Below, piece by piece: positions 37,614 through 44,107 of a DNA stretch of 44,107 nt. This DNA comes from CALOBA01 sp942491465. GTDB taxonomy: Bacteria > Pseudomonadota > Gammaproteobacteria > Chromatiales > Chromatiaceae. The DNA is taken from positions 1-44,107 of the forward strand of contig CALOBA010000016.1 of the NCBI GenBank assembly GCA_942491465.1, written 5' to 3'. The notes under the pieces are model-generated. The model made no database searches. It was given only the letters and a program-made list of their open reading frames with translations, and was not told the origin of the DNA. The translations under genes were made by a program, and so were the position numbers. Positions within the stretch are counted from its first letter, which is position 1. Each line of letters opens with the position of its first letter.

Positions 37614-39085
37614 TGCTGGTCCAAGACCTCGATCGCGCCGGCGGCTACTGGGGCTCCGTCTACGTGTTCACGGCGGTGAAGGGCATGCAGGTCATCATCG
37701 ACGGCCCCGTGGGCTGCGAGAACCTGCCGGTCACCGCGGTCCTGCACTACACCGACGCGTTGCCGCCGCACGAACTACCCGTGGTCGTGACCGGTCTCGG
37801 TGAAGAAGAGCTGGGCCAAGAGGGTACGGAAAAGGCCATGCGCCGGGCCTTCTCGACGCTGGATCCCACCAAGCCCGCTGTGGTCTTGACCGGCTCCATC
37901 GCCGAGATGATCGGCGGCGGCGTCACGCCCTCGGGCACCAATATCCAGCGCTTCCTGCCGCGCACCATCGACGAAGATCAGTGGCAAAGCGCCGACCGCG
38001 CCATGTTCTGGCTCTGGGAGCAGTACGGCGCCAAGCAGGCGGCCAAGGCCGGCAAGCGCAAGGCCGCAAAGCAGGCGACCGCGACCGAGGTCAAGCCCAA
38101 GGTCAACATCGTCGGCCCGATCTACGGCATGTTCAATACTTGGTCGGACTTGGCGGAAATCCGTCGCTTGATCGAGGGCATCGGTGCCGAGGTCAACATG
38201 GTCTTCCCGTTGGGCACCCACCTGAGTGAGATCCCGCGGCTGGCCGATGCGGACGTGAACGTCTGTCTGTACCGCGAACTCGGCCGCAAGCTCTGCGAGG
38301 CATTGGACAAGCCCTACCTGCAGGCGCCGATCGGCCTGCACAGCACCACCAAGTTTCTTGAGACGCTGGGGGACCTGCTCGGTCTCGACCCGCAGCCCTT
38401 CATCGAGGGCGAAAAGCATACGACCATCAAGCCGATCTGGGACCTGTGGCGGTCGGTCACGCAGGACTTCTTTGCCACCGCCAGCTTCGGCATCGTCGCC
38501 ACCGAGACCTATGCCCGCGGCGTGCGCCACTTCCTCGAAGATGAGCTGGGCATGCCCTGCAACTTCGCCATCTCGCGGCGGGCCGGCGTGAAGCCGGACA
38601 ACGATGCAGTGCGCGAGGCCGTGCACGAAAAGACGCCGCTGATCCTGTTCGGCGGCTACAACGAACGGATGTACCTGACCGAGGTCGGCGGGCGTGCGGC
38701 CTATATCCCCGCATCGCTGCCCGGCACCATCATCCGCCGCCATACCGGCACGCCGTTTATGGGCTATTCCGGTGCGACCTACTTGGTCCAAGAGGTCTGC
38801 AACGGCCTGTTCGATGCCCTGTTCAACATCATTCCGCTCGGTACCGAGCTGGATGCCGTCGAAGCGACTCCTTCGCGTCTACACCGGGAATTGCCCTGGG
38901 ATGACGAGGCGAAGGCCGCCCTCGACGCCATCGTCGAATCGTCCCCGGTGCTTGTGCGCATCTCGGCGGCCAAGCGACTGCGCGATGCCGCAGAGCATGC
39001 CGCCCGCGAGGCGGGTGAGGACCGGGTCACGGTGACCCGCGTGACCCAGGCACGGGGCACGCTGACGGGGGGGCGTACGGCATGA
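37613..39085 (+). CDS. bchZ: chlorophyllide a reductase subunit Z
   Basis: BchZ is the NifK-like partner of BchY. The 490-residue protein begins MLVQDLDRAGGYWGSVYVFT and carries VIIDGPVGCENLPVTAVLHY with the cluster-region Cys, followed by TDALPPHELPVVVTGLGEEE. I choose ATG 37613 because it overlaps the bchY stop (TGATG) and matches the family start; the open frame reaches 37538 but only as read-through of bchY. The C-terminus (VTVTRVTQARGTLTGGRTA) resembles other BchZ proteins. Its stop overlaps the ATG of a 52-codon ORF. puf genes follow after about 200 bp. Confidence 0.95.
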   Translation: MLVQDLDRAGGYWGSVYVFTAVKGMQVIIDGPVGCENLPVTAVLHYTDALPPHELPVVVTGLGEEELGQEGTEKAMRRAFSTLDPTKPAVVLTGSIAEMIGGGVTPSGTNIQRFLPRTIDEDQWQSADRAMFWLWEQYGAKQAAKAGKRKAAKQATATEVKPKVNIVGPIYGMFNTWSDLAEIRRLIEGIGAEVNMVFPLGTHLSEIPRLADADVNVCLYRELGRKLCEALDKPYLQAPIGLHSTTKFLETLGDLLGLDPQPFIEGEKHTTIKPIWDLWRSVTQDFFATASFGIVATETYARGVRHFLEDELGMPCNFAISRRAGVKPDNDAVREAVHEKTPLILFGGYNERMYLTEVGGRAAYIPASLPGTIIRRHTGTPFMGYSGATYLVQEVCNGLFDALFNIIPLGTELDAVEATPSRLHRELPWDDEAKAALDAIVESSPVLVRISAAKRLRDAAEHAAREAGEDRVTVTRVTQARGTLTGGRTA

Positions 39086-39240
39086 GCCGGTCCGTTCCGT
39101 GGTTTTTCGAGGCTTCACTGGTGTCTACCCCGACCACAAGCACCGCCGAAGCCATTGGTCCGCTCGCCTCGGGTGAGCGGATGGTCCGCTGCGGTCACTG
39201 CGCCGCGGCACTTGTTAGTAGTGCGTCGCTGACGCGCTGA
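39082..39240 (+). CDS. possible small protein (52 residues) coupled to bchZ
   Basis: An ORF starts at ATG 39082, overlapping the bchZ stop as ATGA, and ends at 39240, 41 bp before pufB1. It reads MSRSVPWFFEASLVS, then a Thr/Ala-rich stretch, then MVRCGHCAAALVSSASLTR with one CxxC pair. I do not recognise it and it does not look like PufQ. The overlap with bchZ and the position just before the LH1 genes are suggestive, but no independent ribosome-binding site is visible. A chance ORF is quite possible. Confidence 0.35.
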   Translation: MSRSVPWFFEASLVSTPTTSTAEAIGPLASGERMVRCGHCAAALVSSASLTR

Positions 39241-39281
39241 CGGCCATCTCGGCCCACATCAATCAACCAGAGGGTAACCCC

Positions 39282-39422
39282 ATGGCAGATAAGAGCATCA
39301 CCGGCCTGACCGACGAAGAGGCCCAAGAGTTCCACGGCATCTTCATGCAGAGCATGACCGGCTTCTTCGGCATCGTCATCTTTGCCCACGTTCTGGCTTG
39401 GCTGTGGCGTCCCTGGCTCTAA
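39282..39422 (+). CDS. pufB: LH1 light-harvesting beta polypeptide PufB1
   Basis: This 46-residue protein is the beta subunit of the core antenna. It has a polar N-terminus (MADKSITGLTDEEAQEFHG), one membrane helix (SMTGFFGIVIFAHVLAWLW) with the bacteriochlorophyll-binding His in FAHVLAW, and the terminal RPWL common in LH1 beta. The leader agaggg precedes ATG 39282. pufA1 follows after 107 bp. Two further pufB-like sequences near 43072 and 43747 are defective. Confidence 0.96.
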   Translation: MADKSITGLTDEEAQEFHGIFMQSMTGFFGIVIFAHVLAWLWRPWL

Positions 39423-39529
39423 TCCAGAGCGCTTGCACGCAGAACACTGCTGTCTAACGTCCATTTCGGCGTCGTCCAGCCGCGACGGCAACCGGCGCCA
39501 ACACCCATATATCCTTGGGAGCTCCCAGC

Positions 39530-39730
39530 ATGAACGAAAACCTGTACAAGATCTGGACCCTGATCAACCCTGGCGTGGCCCTGATCGCGATCTTCGCATT
39601 CATGACCGTGCTCGGTCTGGCGATCCACATGATCCTGCTCAGCACCACCGACTTCAACTGGCTCGAAGATGGCATCCCTGCCTCGTCCTCGGTGGCGGTT
39701 TCTGCACCTGCCGTTCCGCAGAACAGCTAA
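39530..39730 (+). CDS. pufA: LH1 light-harvesting alpha polypeptide PufA1
   Basis: The 66-residue alpha subunit starts at ATG 39530 (MNENLYKIWTLINPGVALIA). It has one membrane helix with the bacteriochlorophyll ligand His in LGLAIHMILL, then STTDFNWLEDGIP and a Ser/Ala/Pro-rich tail of about 18 residues. The C-terminal NWLEDG region corresponds to the segment that binds Ca2+ in Thermochromatium tepidum (NWLDDN), so Ca2+ binding is conceivable but not shown. The conserved KIW near the N-terminus is present. Confidence 0.96.
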   Translation: MNENLYKIWTLINPGVALIAIFAFMTVLGLAIHMILLSTTDFNWLEDGIPASSSVAVSAPAVPQNS

Positions 39731-39746
39731 GAGGGCCGTTTCGGAT

Positions 39747-39783
39747 GGCGGCAGTCCCGGCGCGCAGCGCGCCGACTGCCGCC
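39747..39783 (+). terminator. pufA1-pufL intergenic stem-loop (mRNA stabiliser / partial terminator)
   Basis: A 9-bp outer stem (ggcggcagt / actgccgcc) continues, after a 2-nt bulge, into an 8-bp inner stem (cggcgcgc / gcgcgccg) around a minimal loop. No T-run follows. In Rhodobacter capsulatus a hairpin at this place stabilises the upstream pufBA segment and raises LH1 relative to reaction-centre protein; the same role is inferred here. Confidence 0.8.
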
Positions 39784-39839
39784 GACATTGCTAAGAGGAG
39801 GCAGCTGGTCAGTGCGCCTCCCCAGCAGAGGAAACAACG

Positions 39840-40658
39840 ATGGCCATGCTGAGTTTTGAAAAAAATACCGCGTACGCGGTGGAACCCTGGTCGGGGGGGA
39901 CCTGTTTGACTTTTGGGTGGGGCCGTTCTATGTCGGCTTCTTCGGAGTCACCTCGGTCTTCTTCGCGACCCTGGGCACACTTCTGATCATCTGGGGCGCG
40001 GCCTTGGGCCCGACCTGGAACCTTTGGGAGATCAGTATCGCTCCGCCGGACCTGAGCTACGGTCTGGGCTTCGCGCCCCTTGACCAAGGCGGTCTATGGC
40101 AGATGATTACGATCTGCGCCATCGGTGCCTTCGTCTCGTGGGCACTGCGGCAGGTCGAGATTTCGCGCAAGCTCGGCATCGGGATGCACGTCCCCTTCGC
40201 CTTCAGCTTCGCGATCCTCGCGTACATCACCCTGGTGGTCATCCGCCCGGTCCTGATGGGCGCGTGGGGCCACGGCTTCCCGTACGGCATCTTCAGTCAT
40301 CTGGACTGGGTTTCGAATGTGGGCTACCAATACCTGCATTTCCACTACAACCCTGCCCACATGCTGGCGATTACGTTCTTCTTCACCAATGCGCTGGCGC
40401 TGTCCATGCACGGGTCGTTGATCCTGTCGGTCACCAACCCTCGTGATGGCGGGCCCGTAAAGACCGGTGAGCACGAGAACACCATCTTCCGCGACTTGAT
40501 CGGCTACTCCATTGGAGCGCTTGGCATTCACCGCCTCGGCTTCTTCCTGGCGATCAACGCAGCCTTCTGGAGCGCCGTCTGCATCGTGCTGAGCGGCCCG
40601 TTCTGGACGAAAGGTTGGCCGGAATGGTGGAACTGGTGGCGAGCTGCCGCTTTGGTAA
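39840..40658 (+). CDS. pufL: photosynthetic reaction centre L subunit PufL, two apparent frameshifts
   Basis: PufL is one of the two core membrane subunits of the type II reaction centre. Starting at ATG 39840 the sequence reads MAMLSFEK and then leaves frame in a run of seven A. One more A would restore KYRVRGGTLVGGDLFDFWVG, the expected L-subunit N-terminus. The middle is intact, with bacteriochlorophyll- and iron-binding His residues in YLHFHYNPAHM, LSMHGSL and LGIHRLG. Near the end WPEWWNWW is followed by a second shift at about 40640-40643. Correcting it gives ELPLW and TAA at 40656-40658, 15 bp before pufM. As written the gene would not make a full-length protein. Confidence 0.9.
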
Positions 40659-40673
40659 TGCGAGGACACCGTA

Positions 40674-41648
40674 ATGGCTGAATACCAAAACATCTTCACG
40701 CGGGTTCAGGTCCGCGAGCCGGGCTACCCGGGCGTCGAGCTGCCCGATGGCAGCCTGCCGCGCCTTGGCAAGCCCATCTTCTCCTACTGGATCGGTAAGA
40801 TCGGCGACGCCCAGATCGGGCCGCTGTATCTCGGTGCCTACGGCATCTTCTCGATCATCTTCGGCTTCATCGCCATCGAGATCATCGGCTTCCAGATGGC
40901 CGCCTCGGTGAACTGGAGCCCGATGGAGTTCCTCCAGAACTTCTTCTGGCTGGCGCTGGAGCCGCCGCCGCCGTCCTACGGGTTGAGCATACCGCCATGG
41001 AATGACGGAGGCGCATGGTTGACTGCCGGGTTCTTCCTGACCACGTCGATCCTGCTGTGGTGGTTCCGGACCTACAAGCGGGCCGTCGATCTTGGCATGA
41101 GTACCCATCTGGCATGGGCATTCGCCGCCGCGATCTTCTTCTATCTGACCCTGGGCTTTATCCGCCCGGTGATGATGGGTAGCTGGGGTGAGGCGGTGCC
41201 GTTCGGTATCTTCCCGCATCTCGACTGGACCGCCGCGATCTCGATCCGCTACGGCAACTTCTACTACAACCCGTTCCATGCGCTCTCCATCGCCTTCCTG
41301 TACGGCTCCGCCGTGCTGTTCGCGATGCATGGCGGCACCATCCTGGCCACTTCCCGGTACGGCTCCGATCGCGAGATCGATCAGATCACCGATCGCGGTA
41401 CGGCCTCCGAGCGTGCCATGCTGCTGTGGCGCTGGACCATGGGCTTCAACGCCACGATGGAGTCGATCCATCGCTGGGCCTGGTGGTTCGCCGTGTTGGT
41501 GGTCATCACCGCCGGTCTCGGCATCCTGCTGACGGGTACGGTGGTTGAGAACTGGTACCTGTGGGCTGTCAAGCACAGCTTTGCCGCCAGCTATCCGTCC
41601 GAGCTGACCATCCAGAATCCCTATGAGGTGACTGGGGGTGCCCAATGA
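40674..41648 (+). CDS. pufM: photosynthetic reaction centre M subunit PufM
   Basis: This intact 324-residue protein is the M subunit, which with PufL binds the special pair, bacteriopheophytins and quinones. It begins MAEYQNIFTRVQVREPGYPG and contains five membrane helices. Cofactor ligands are visible in YYNPFHALSIAF and LFAMHGGTILA, and the iron-site His lies in ESIHRWAWWFA. GAGGA precedes the ATG. Its TGA overlaps the ATG of pufC (ATGA), which implies translational coupling. It is undamaged, unlike its neighbours pufL and pufC. Confidence 0.96.
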   Translation: MAEYQNIFTRVQVREPGYPGVELPDGSLPRLGKPIFSYWIGKIGDAQIGPLYLGAYGIFSIIFGFIAIEIIGFQMAASVNWSPMEFLQNFFWLALEPPPPSYGLSIPPWNDGGAWLTAGFFLTTSILLWWFRTYKRAVDLGMSTHLAWAFAAAIFFYLTLGFIRPVMMGSWGEAVPFGIFPHLDWTAAISIRYGNFYYNPFHALSIAFLYGSAVLFAMHGGTILATSRYGSDREIDQITDRGTASERAMLLWRWTMGFNATMESIHRWAWWFAVLVVITAGLGILLTGTVVENWYLWAVKHSFAASYPSELTIQNPYEVTGGAQ

Positions 41649-42972
41649 AGATGTTTAACCCTAAGCTGCTGACCCTGGCCGCTCTGGGCCTGTCGGCCTT
41701 CGTGGCCGGCTGTTGACGCACCGCCGCCCGAGGTGGTGCAGAACGGCTATCGCGGCCTTGGCATGCAGCAGAACTACAACCGGGATCGGCTGCAGGAATC
41801 GCTGGACGCGAACGTGCCCCCGGAGGTCATCCCGGCCTCTCAGCCGGGTGGTCCGCTGGCGAAGGATATGTACAAGAACGTACAGGTGCTGGGTGATCTG
41901 ACCGTCACGGAGTTCAACCGGACCATGGTTGCGCTGACCAACTGGGTCGCTCCGAAGGAAGGCTGCTACTACTGCCACGTCGCCAACGGCGGCTTCGAAG
42001 AGGACGGCATCTACACCAAGATCGCCTCTCGGCGGATGTTGCAGATGACCCGCGACGCCAACTCCAACTGGACGGACCATGTGGCCGATACGGGCGTGAC
42101 CTGCTACACCTGCCATCGGGGCAATCCGGTGCCGGAGAAGGTTTGGGTCACCGATCCGGGTCCGAAGCGCGCGTCCGGGCTGGCCCCGACGGGTCAGAAT
42201 ACGGCATCGCCGGTGGTGGCCTACATGTCGCTGCCCTACGATCCGTTCACGCCGTTCCTGCTCGGGGACAACGAGATCCGGGTCATCGGCGATACCGCGC
42301 TGCCCACCGGCAACCGCAAGTCGATCAAGCAGGCGGAGTGGACCTACGGCCTGATGGTGCATCTCTCCGACCTGCTCGGCGTCAACTGCACCTACTGCCA
42401 CAACAGCCGCTCGTTCTTCGCTTGGGATCAGAGTACGCTCCCAGCGTGACGGCCTGTATGCCATCCGCCACGTGCGCTCGATGAACAACGAGTACGTGCA
42501 GCCGCTTGGCGAGATCGTGCCGGATACCCGCAAGGGTCCGCTCGGGGACATCTATAAGGTCAACTGCGCGACCCGCTATCAGGGTGCCTACATGGCCCTG
42601 TACGGTGCCAAGATGGCCAAGGACTATCCAGGCCTGCACGAAGGCAACACCATGGCGGCAGTGGAAGAGGCTGCGTTCGAGGAGCTGCTCCGGCCGAAGG
42701 AAGGCTGAAGCCGAGGCTGCTCCAGCCGAAGAGGCCGAGGTCGAGGCTGCACCTGCCGAAGAGACCGTCGCCGAGGTTGCGGTGGCCGAGGAAGCGGTGG
42801 TCGAAGAGGCCCTCGCCGAGGAGGCCGCTGCGGCCCCAGAGGCTGAGCCGGCAGCGGCGCCAGAGCTGCGAAGCCGGTCCCGGGTGCGCATGGCACTGCA
42901 GCCGATGCAGTATCCGCCGTCGATGTACCAGCGGCCCATGCACAGTACCCGCCGGCCCCGGCCGGCCGTTAG
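41645..42972 (+). CDS. pufC: reaction-centre cytochrome c subunit PufC, multiple frameshifts and fourth heme motif lost
   Basis: PufC is the membrane-anchored multiheme cytochrome that re-reduces the special pair on the periplasmic side. It starts MKMFNPKLLTLAALGLSAFV-AGC, a lipoprotein signal with lipobox AGC, then hits TGA at 41714; removing one T gives GCDAPPPEVVQNGYRGLGMQ. Heme motifs are CYYCH, CYTCH and CTYCH. A second shift occurs at about 42438-42442 (DQST / QRDGLYAIRHVRS). The fourth motif, expected CATCH, reads CATRY at 42565-42579. More shifts follow near 42690-42708, before an Ala/Glu-rich tail (AEAEAAPAEEAEVEAAPAEE). The end at 42972 (QYPPAPAGR) is tentative; the first stop in frame is 42708. 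Possibly a pseudogene or poor sequence. Confidence 0.82.
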
Positions 42973-43071
42973 AGCATCTAGCCCGGGTGATGGATCGCTC
43001 CACGCCGCAAGCGCGGCGCAAGAGCGACTCAGCGGCCGCGAGGGCCCAAACTGACATCGTGAGGAAAGATA

Positions 43072-43214
43072 CCGGCCGACAAGAGCATTACTGGCTCGAC
43101 CGACGAAGAGGCTCAAGAGTTCCACGGCATCTTCATGCAGAGCATGACCGGATTCTTCGGAATGGTTTTCTTCGCCCACGTCCTGGCATGGTTGTATGTC
43201 AATCCTGGCTGTAG
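43072..43214 (+). pseudogene. pufB: second LH1 beta gene pufB2, no visible start, 3' shift
   Basis: The sequence ADKSITGSTDEEAQEFHGIF, then MQSMTGFFGMVFFAHVLAW, is an obvious LH1 beta copy, nearly identical to PufB1. The codon where ATG should be (43072-43074) reads CCG, although gaggaa lies just upstream as a ribosome-binding site; loss of two bases (AT) from ATGGCC would explain it. At the end WLYVNP leaves frame; one added base gives WL and TAG at 43212-43214. As written it cannot be translated normally. It precedes an intact alpha gene. Confidence 0.75.
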
Positions 43215-43294
43215 GCCGGAGATAGTCGATATATGATGAGGTGGCGGCCACTGCGACATGGCGGCGGCTGCTGACACCAATCCGGAGATAGATC

Positions 43295-43498
43295 ATGTAT
43301 CGTATTTGGAAACTCTTTGATCCGCGCCTCAGCCGGATTGCTGCGGTGGCTGGACTGATGGCCGCTTTGGCACTGTTGATTCACCTGCTGGGAGAGCGGG
43401 CTTCGCCAGACTTGAACTGGCTGGGTGCGACGATGACTGTTGAAGCGCCGTCGACGAACATGTCGGCGATGCCGCCGGTCCGCAGCAACATCAACTGA
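43295..43498 (+). CDS. pufA: second LH1 alpha polypeptide PufA2, divergent
   Basis: This intact 67-residue protein begins MYRIWKLFDPRLSRIAAVAG, with the KxFDPR element of LH1/LH2 alpha chains, and has one membrane helix with the bacteriochlorophyll-binding His in ALLIHLLG. After the helix it departs from relatives: LLGERASPDLNWLGATM replaces the usual ILLSTxxFNWL, placing Glu-Arg where the Ser-Thr turn is normal. The C-terminal 20 residues are polar. It lies downstream of defective pufB2, so it would need a beta partner from another copy. Confidence 0.88.
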   Translation: MYRIWKLFDPRLSRIAAVAGLMAALALLIHLLGERASPDLNWLGATMTVEAPSTNMSAMPPVRSNIN

Positions 43499-43746
43499 GC
43501 ATGCTGTTCGCGCAGCCCCCAAGGCTTCCGGTACGGGTCCATTTCAGTGGCTCCCCGGTGCTCAATGCCTTTGGGCTGCATTCGGCGTTCCTGGGCCGGG
43601 CATTTGCTCGGCTTCGGAGAAACCATTTCGCTTGGCGACGTCGGGCAGACGTTCGACGTTTTGGAGGCCCGTCAGGGCGACTCCTGCCGCGGGGGTGATC
43701 GCGGTAACGGCCGCAAGGCCTTCTCAGAAACCTGGAGGTTCATTCC
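43499..43746. other. gap between pufA2 and pufB3 stub; no gene supported
   Basis: This 248-bp segment carries two overlapping short open frames with no recognisable product. Its only clear signal is the ribosome-binding site GGAGG at 43734-43738, serving the pufB3 start codon. Confidence 0.5.
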
Positions 43747-43797
43747 ATGGCTGACAAATCCGCAACACTAACGCCTTGCGCCCGCACGAAGCACTAG
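43747..43797 (+). pseudogene. pufB: pufB3 stub (16 codons), LH1 beta remnant
   Basis: GGAGG and, eight bases later, ATG 43747 open a frame MADKSATLTPCARTKH that stops at 43797. The first five residues are identical to PufB1 (MADKS); the membrane helix and the rest are missing. It sits 10 bp before pufA3, exactly where a pufB3 gene would end. An internal deletion, or an assembly collapse between near-identical pufB copies, is the likely cause. Confidence 0.65.
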
Positions 43798-43807
43798 GAG
43801 AACTCTC

Positions 43808-43939
43808 ATGCATAAGATCTGGCAGATCTTCGATCCGCGCCGTACCCTGGTTGCCCTCTTCGGCTTCCTGTTCATCCTCGGCCTGCTGATTCACTTTATC
43901 CTGCTCAGCAGCCCGGGCTTCAACTGGCTGGCCGGCTGA
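43808..43939 (+). CDS. pufA: third LH1 alpha polypeptide PufA3
   Basis: This 43-residue alpha chain (ATG 43808, with AGGAGA upstream) reads MHKIWQIFDPRRTLVALFGF, then a helix with LGLLIHFILLSS carrying the bacteriochlorophyll His, and ends PGFNWLAG. It lacks the long C-terminal tail of PufA1 and PufA2. It resembles the short third alpha chain described in Allochromatium-type puf operons. It is the last coding sequence in the window and is followed by three hairpins. Confidence 0.93.
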   Translation: MHKIWQIFDPRRTLVALFGFLFILGLLIHFILLSSPGFNWLAG

Positions 43940-43958
43940 GGCGCCAGCACCGGTTCTG

Positions 43959-43980
43959 TCAGGCGATCCTCATCGCCTGA
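43959..43980 (+). terminator. hairpin after pufA3
   Basis: A perfect 9-bp stem (tcaggcgat / atcgcctga) around a 4-nt loop, 19 bp after the pufA3 stop. It has no T-run, so it may act as an RNA 3'-end stabiliser. Confidence 0.6.
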
Positions 43981-44012
43981 TCCCCGGTTGCGCACGCCCA
44001 GTGGCGGAACCA

Positions 44013-44033
44013 GGGCCGGCGGTCAGCCGGCCC
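44013..44033. repeat. inverted repeat after pufA3
   Basis: The 8-bp arms gggccggc / gccggccc enclose a 5-nt loop. It is the second of three hairpins at the end of the puf operon. Confidence 0.6.
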
Positions 44034-44049
44034 CAGCCGCCCGAAATTT

Positions 44050-44075
44050 GGAAGGCAGCCTTTTGGCTGCCTTCC
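44050..44075 (+). terminator. probable terminator of the puf operon
   Basis: A perfect 11-bp stem (ggaaggcagcc / ggctgccttcc) with a TTTT loop, the strongest hairpin downstream of pufA3. The tract after it (tgcgttg) is only weakly T-rich. The window ends 32 bp later. Confidence 0.75.
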
Positions 44076-44107
44076 TGCGTTGAGGGCGGACGGTTTTTCG
44101 GAAAGGG

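Noticed and set aside
43501..43771. Open frames between pufA2 and pufA3 as a new gene
   Set aside because: Two overlapping frames are equally open, neither has a ribosome-binding site, and one runs out of frame through the pufB3 start.

Overview
The window comes from a bacteriochlorophyll-a-making purple sulfur bacterium, most likely a Chromatiaceae-type gammaproteobacterium. The basis is its photosynthesis cluster: crtC-crtD facing crtE-crtF, then bchCXYZ and pufB1A1LMC followed by extra pufBA copies. As far as I recall, the arrangement pufB1A1LMC-B2A2-B3A3 is known from Allochromatium vinosum. The DNA is GC-rich and almost fully coding. I saw no rRNA, tRNA, CRISPR array, phage or transposase gene.

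Layout. (1) 1-3.9 kb: a 2-oxoacid:ferredoxin oxidoreductase pair (korA, partial korB) and suhB on the minus strand, with trmJ divergent. (2) 4-9.5 kb: rapA, converging on and overlapping a Ca2+-type P-type ATPase. (3) 9.5-16.5 kb: a hexanucleotide tandem array, a REC-HD-GYP c-di-GMP phosphodiesterase, an RND permease without partner and an M61 peptidase. (4) 16.6-25.6 kb: recD2, a four-PAS/degenerate-GGDEF/EAL/receiver protein, a long inverted repeat and a second RND permease without partner. (5) 25.6-28.5 kb: a REP-like hairpin, one hypothetical gene and a porin with a clear terminator. (6) 28.9-44.1 kb: the photosynthesis cluster.

How the cluster works together. CrtE makes GGPP. CrtC, CrtD and CrtF carry out hydration, 3,4-desaturation and O-methylation of the spirilloxanthin series. 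BchXYZ and BchC complete the bacteriochlorin ring and the 3-acetyl group of bacteriochlorophyll a. PufB/PufA form LH1, PufL/PufM the reaction-centre core and PufC its cytochrome donor. Two well-spaced TGT-N12-ACA-type palindromes lie upstream of bchC and one perfect site lies between crtD and crtE, which suggests PpsR/CrtJ-type repression. A strong hairpin between pufA1 and pufL fits the known mRNA segment stabilisation.

Main oddity. Apparent indels cluster at the two ends of the window. korA and korB each carry one; pufL has two; pufC has several plus substitutions that remove its fourth heme motif; pufB2 lacks a visible start codon; pufB3 is a 16-codon stub. The roughly 36 kb between is nearly free of them; its only anomaly is that crtC has no conventional start codon. 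Either the ends were sequenced or assembled poorly, or the distal puf operon is decaying. I see no clearly new defence or mobile system. The best candidates for undescribed biology are the 52-codon CxxC ORF coupled to bchZ, the PufC variant and the composite tandem repeats.
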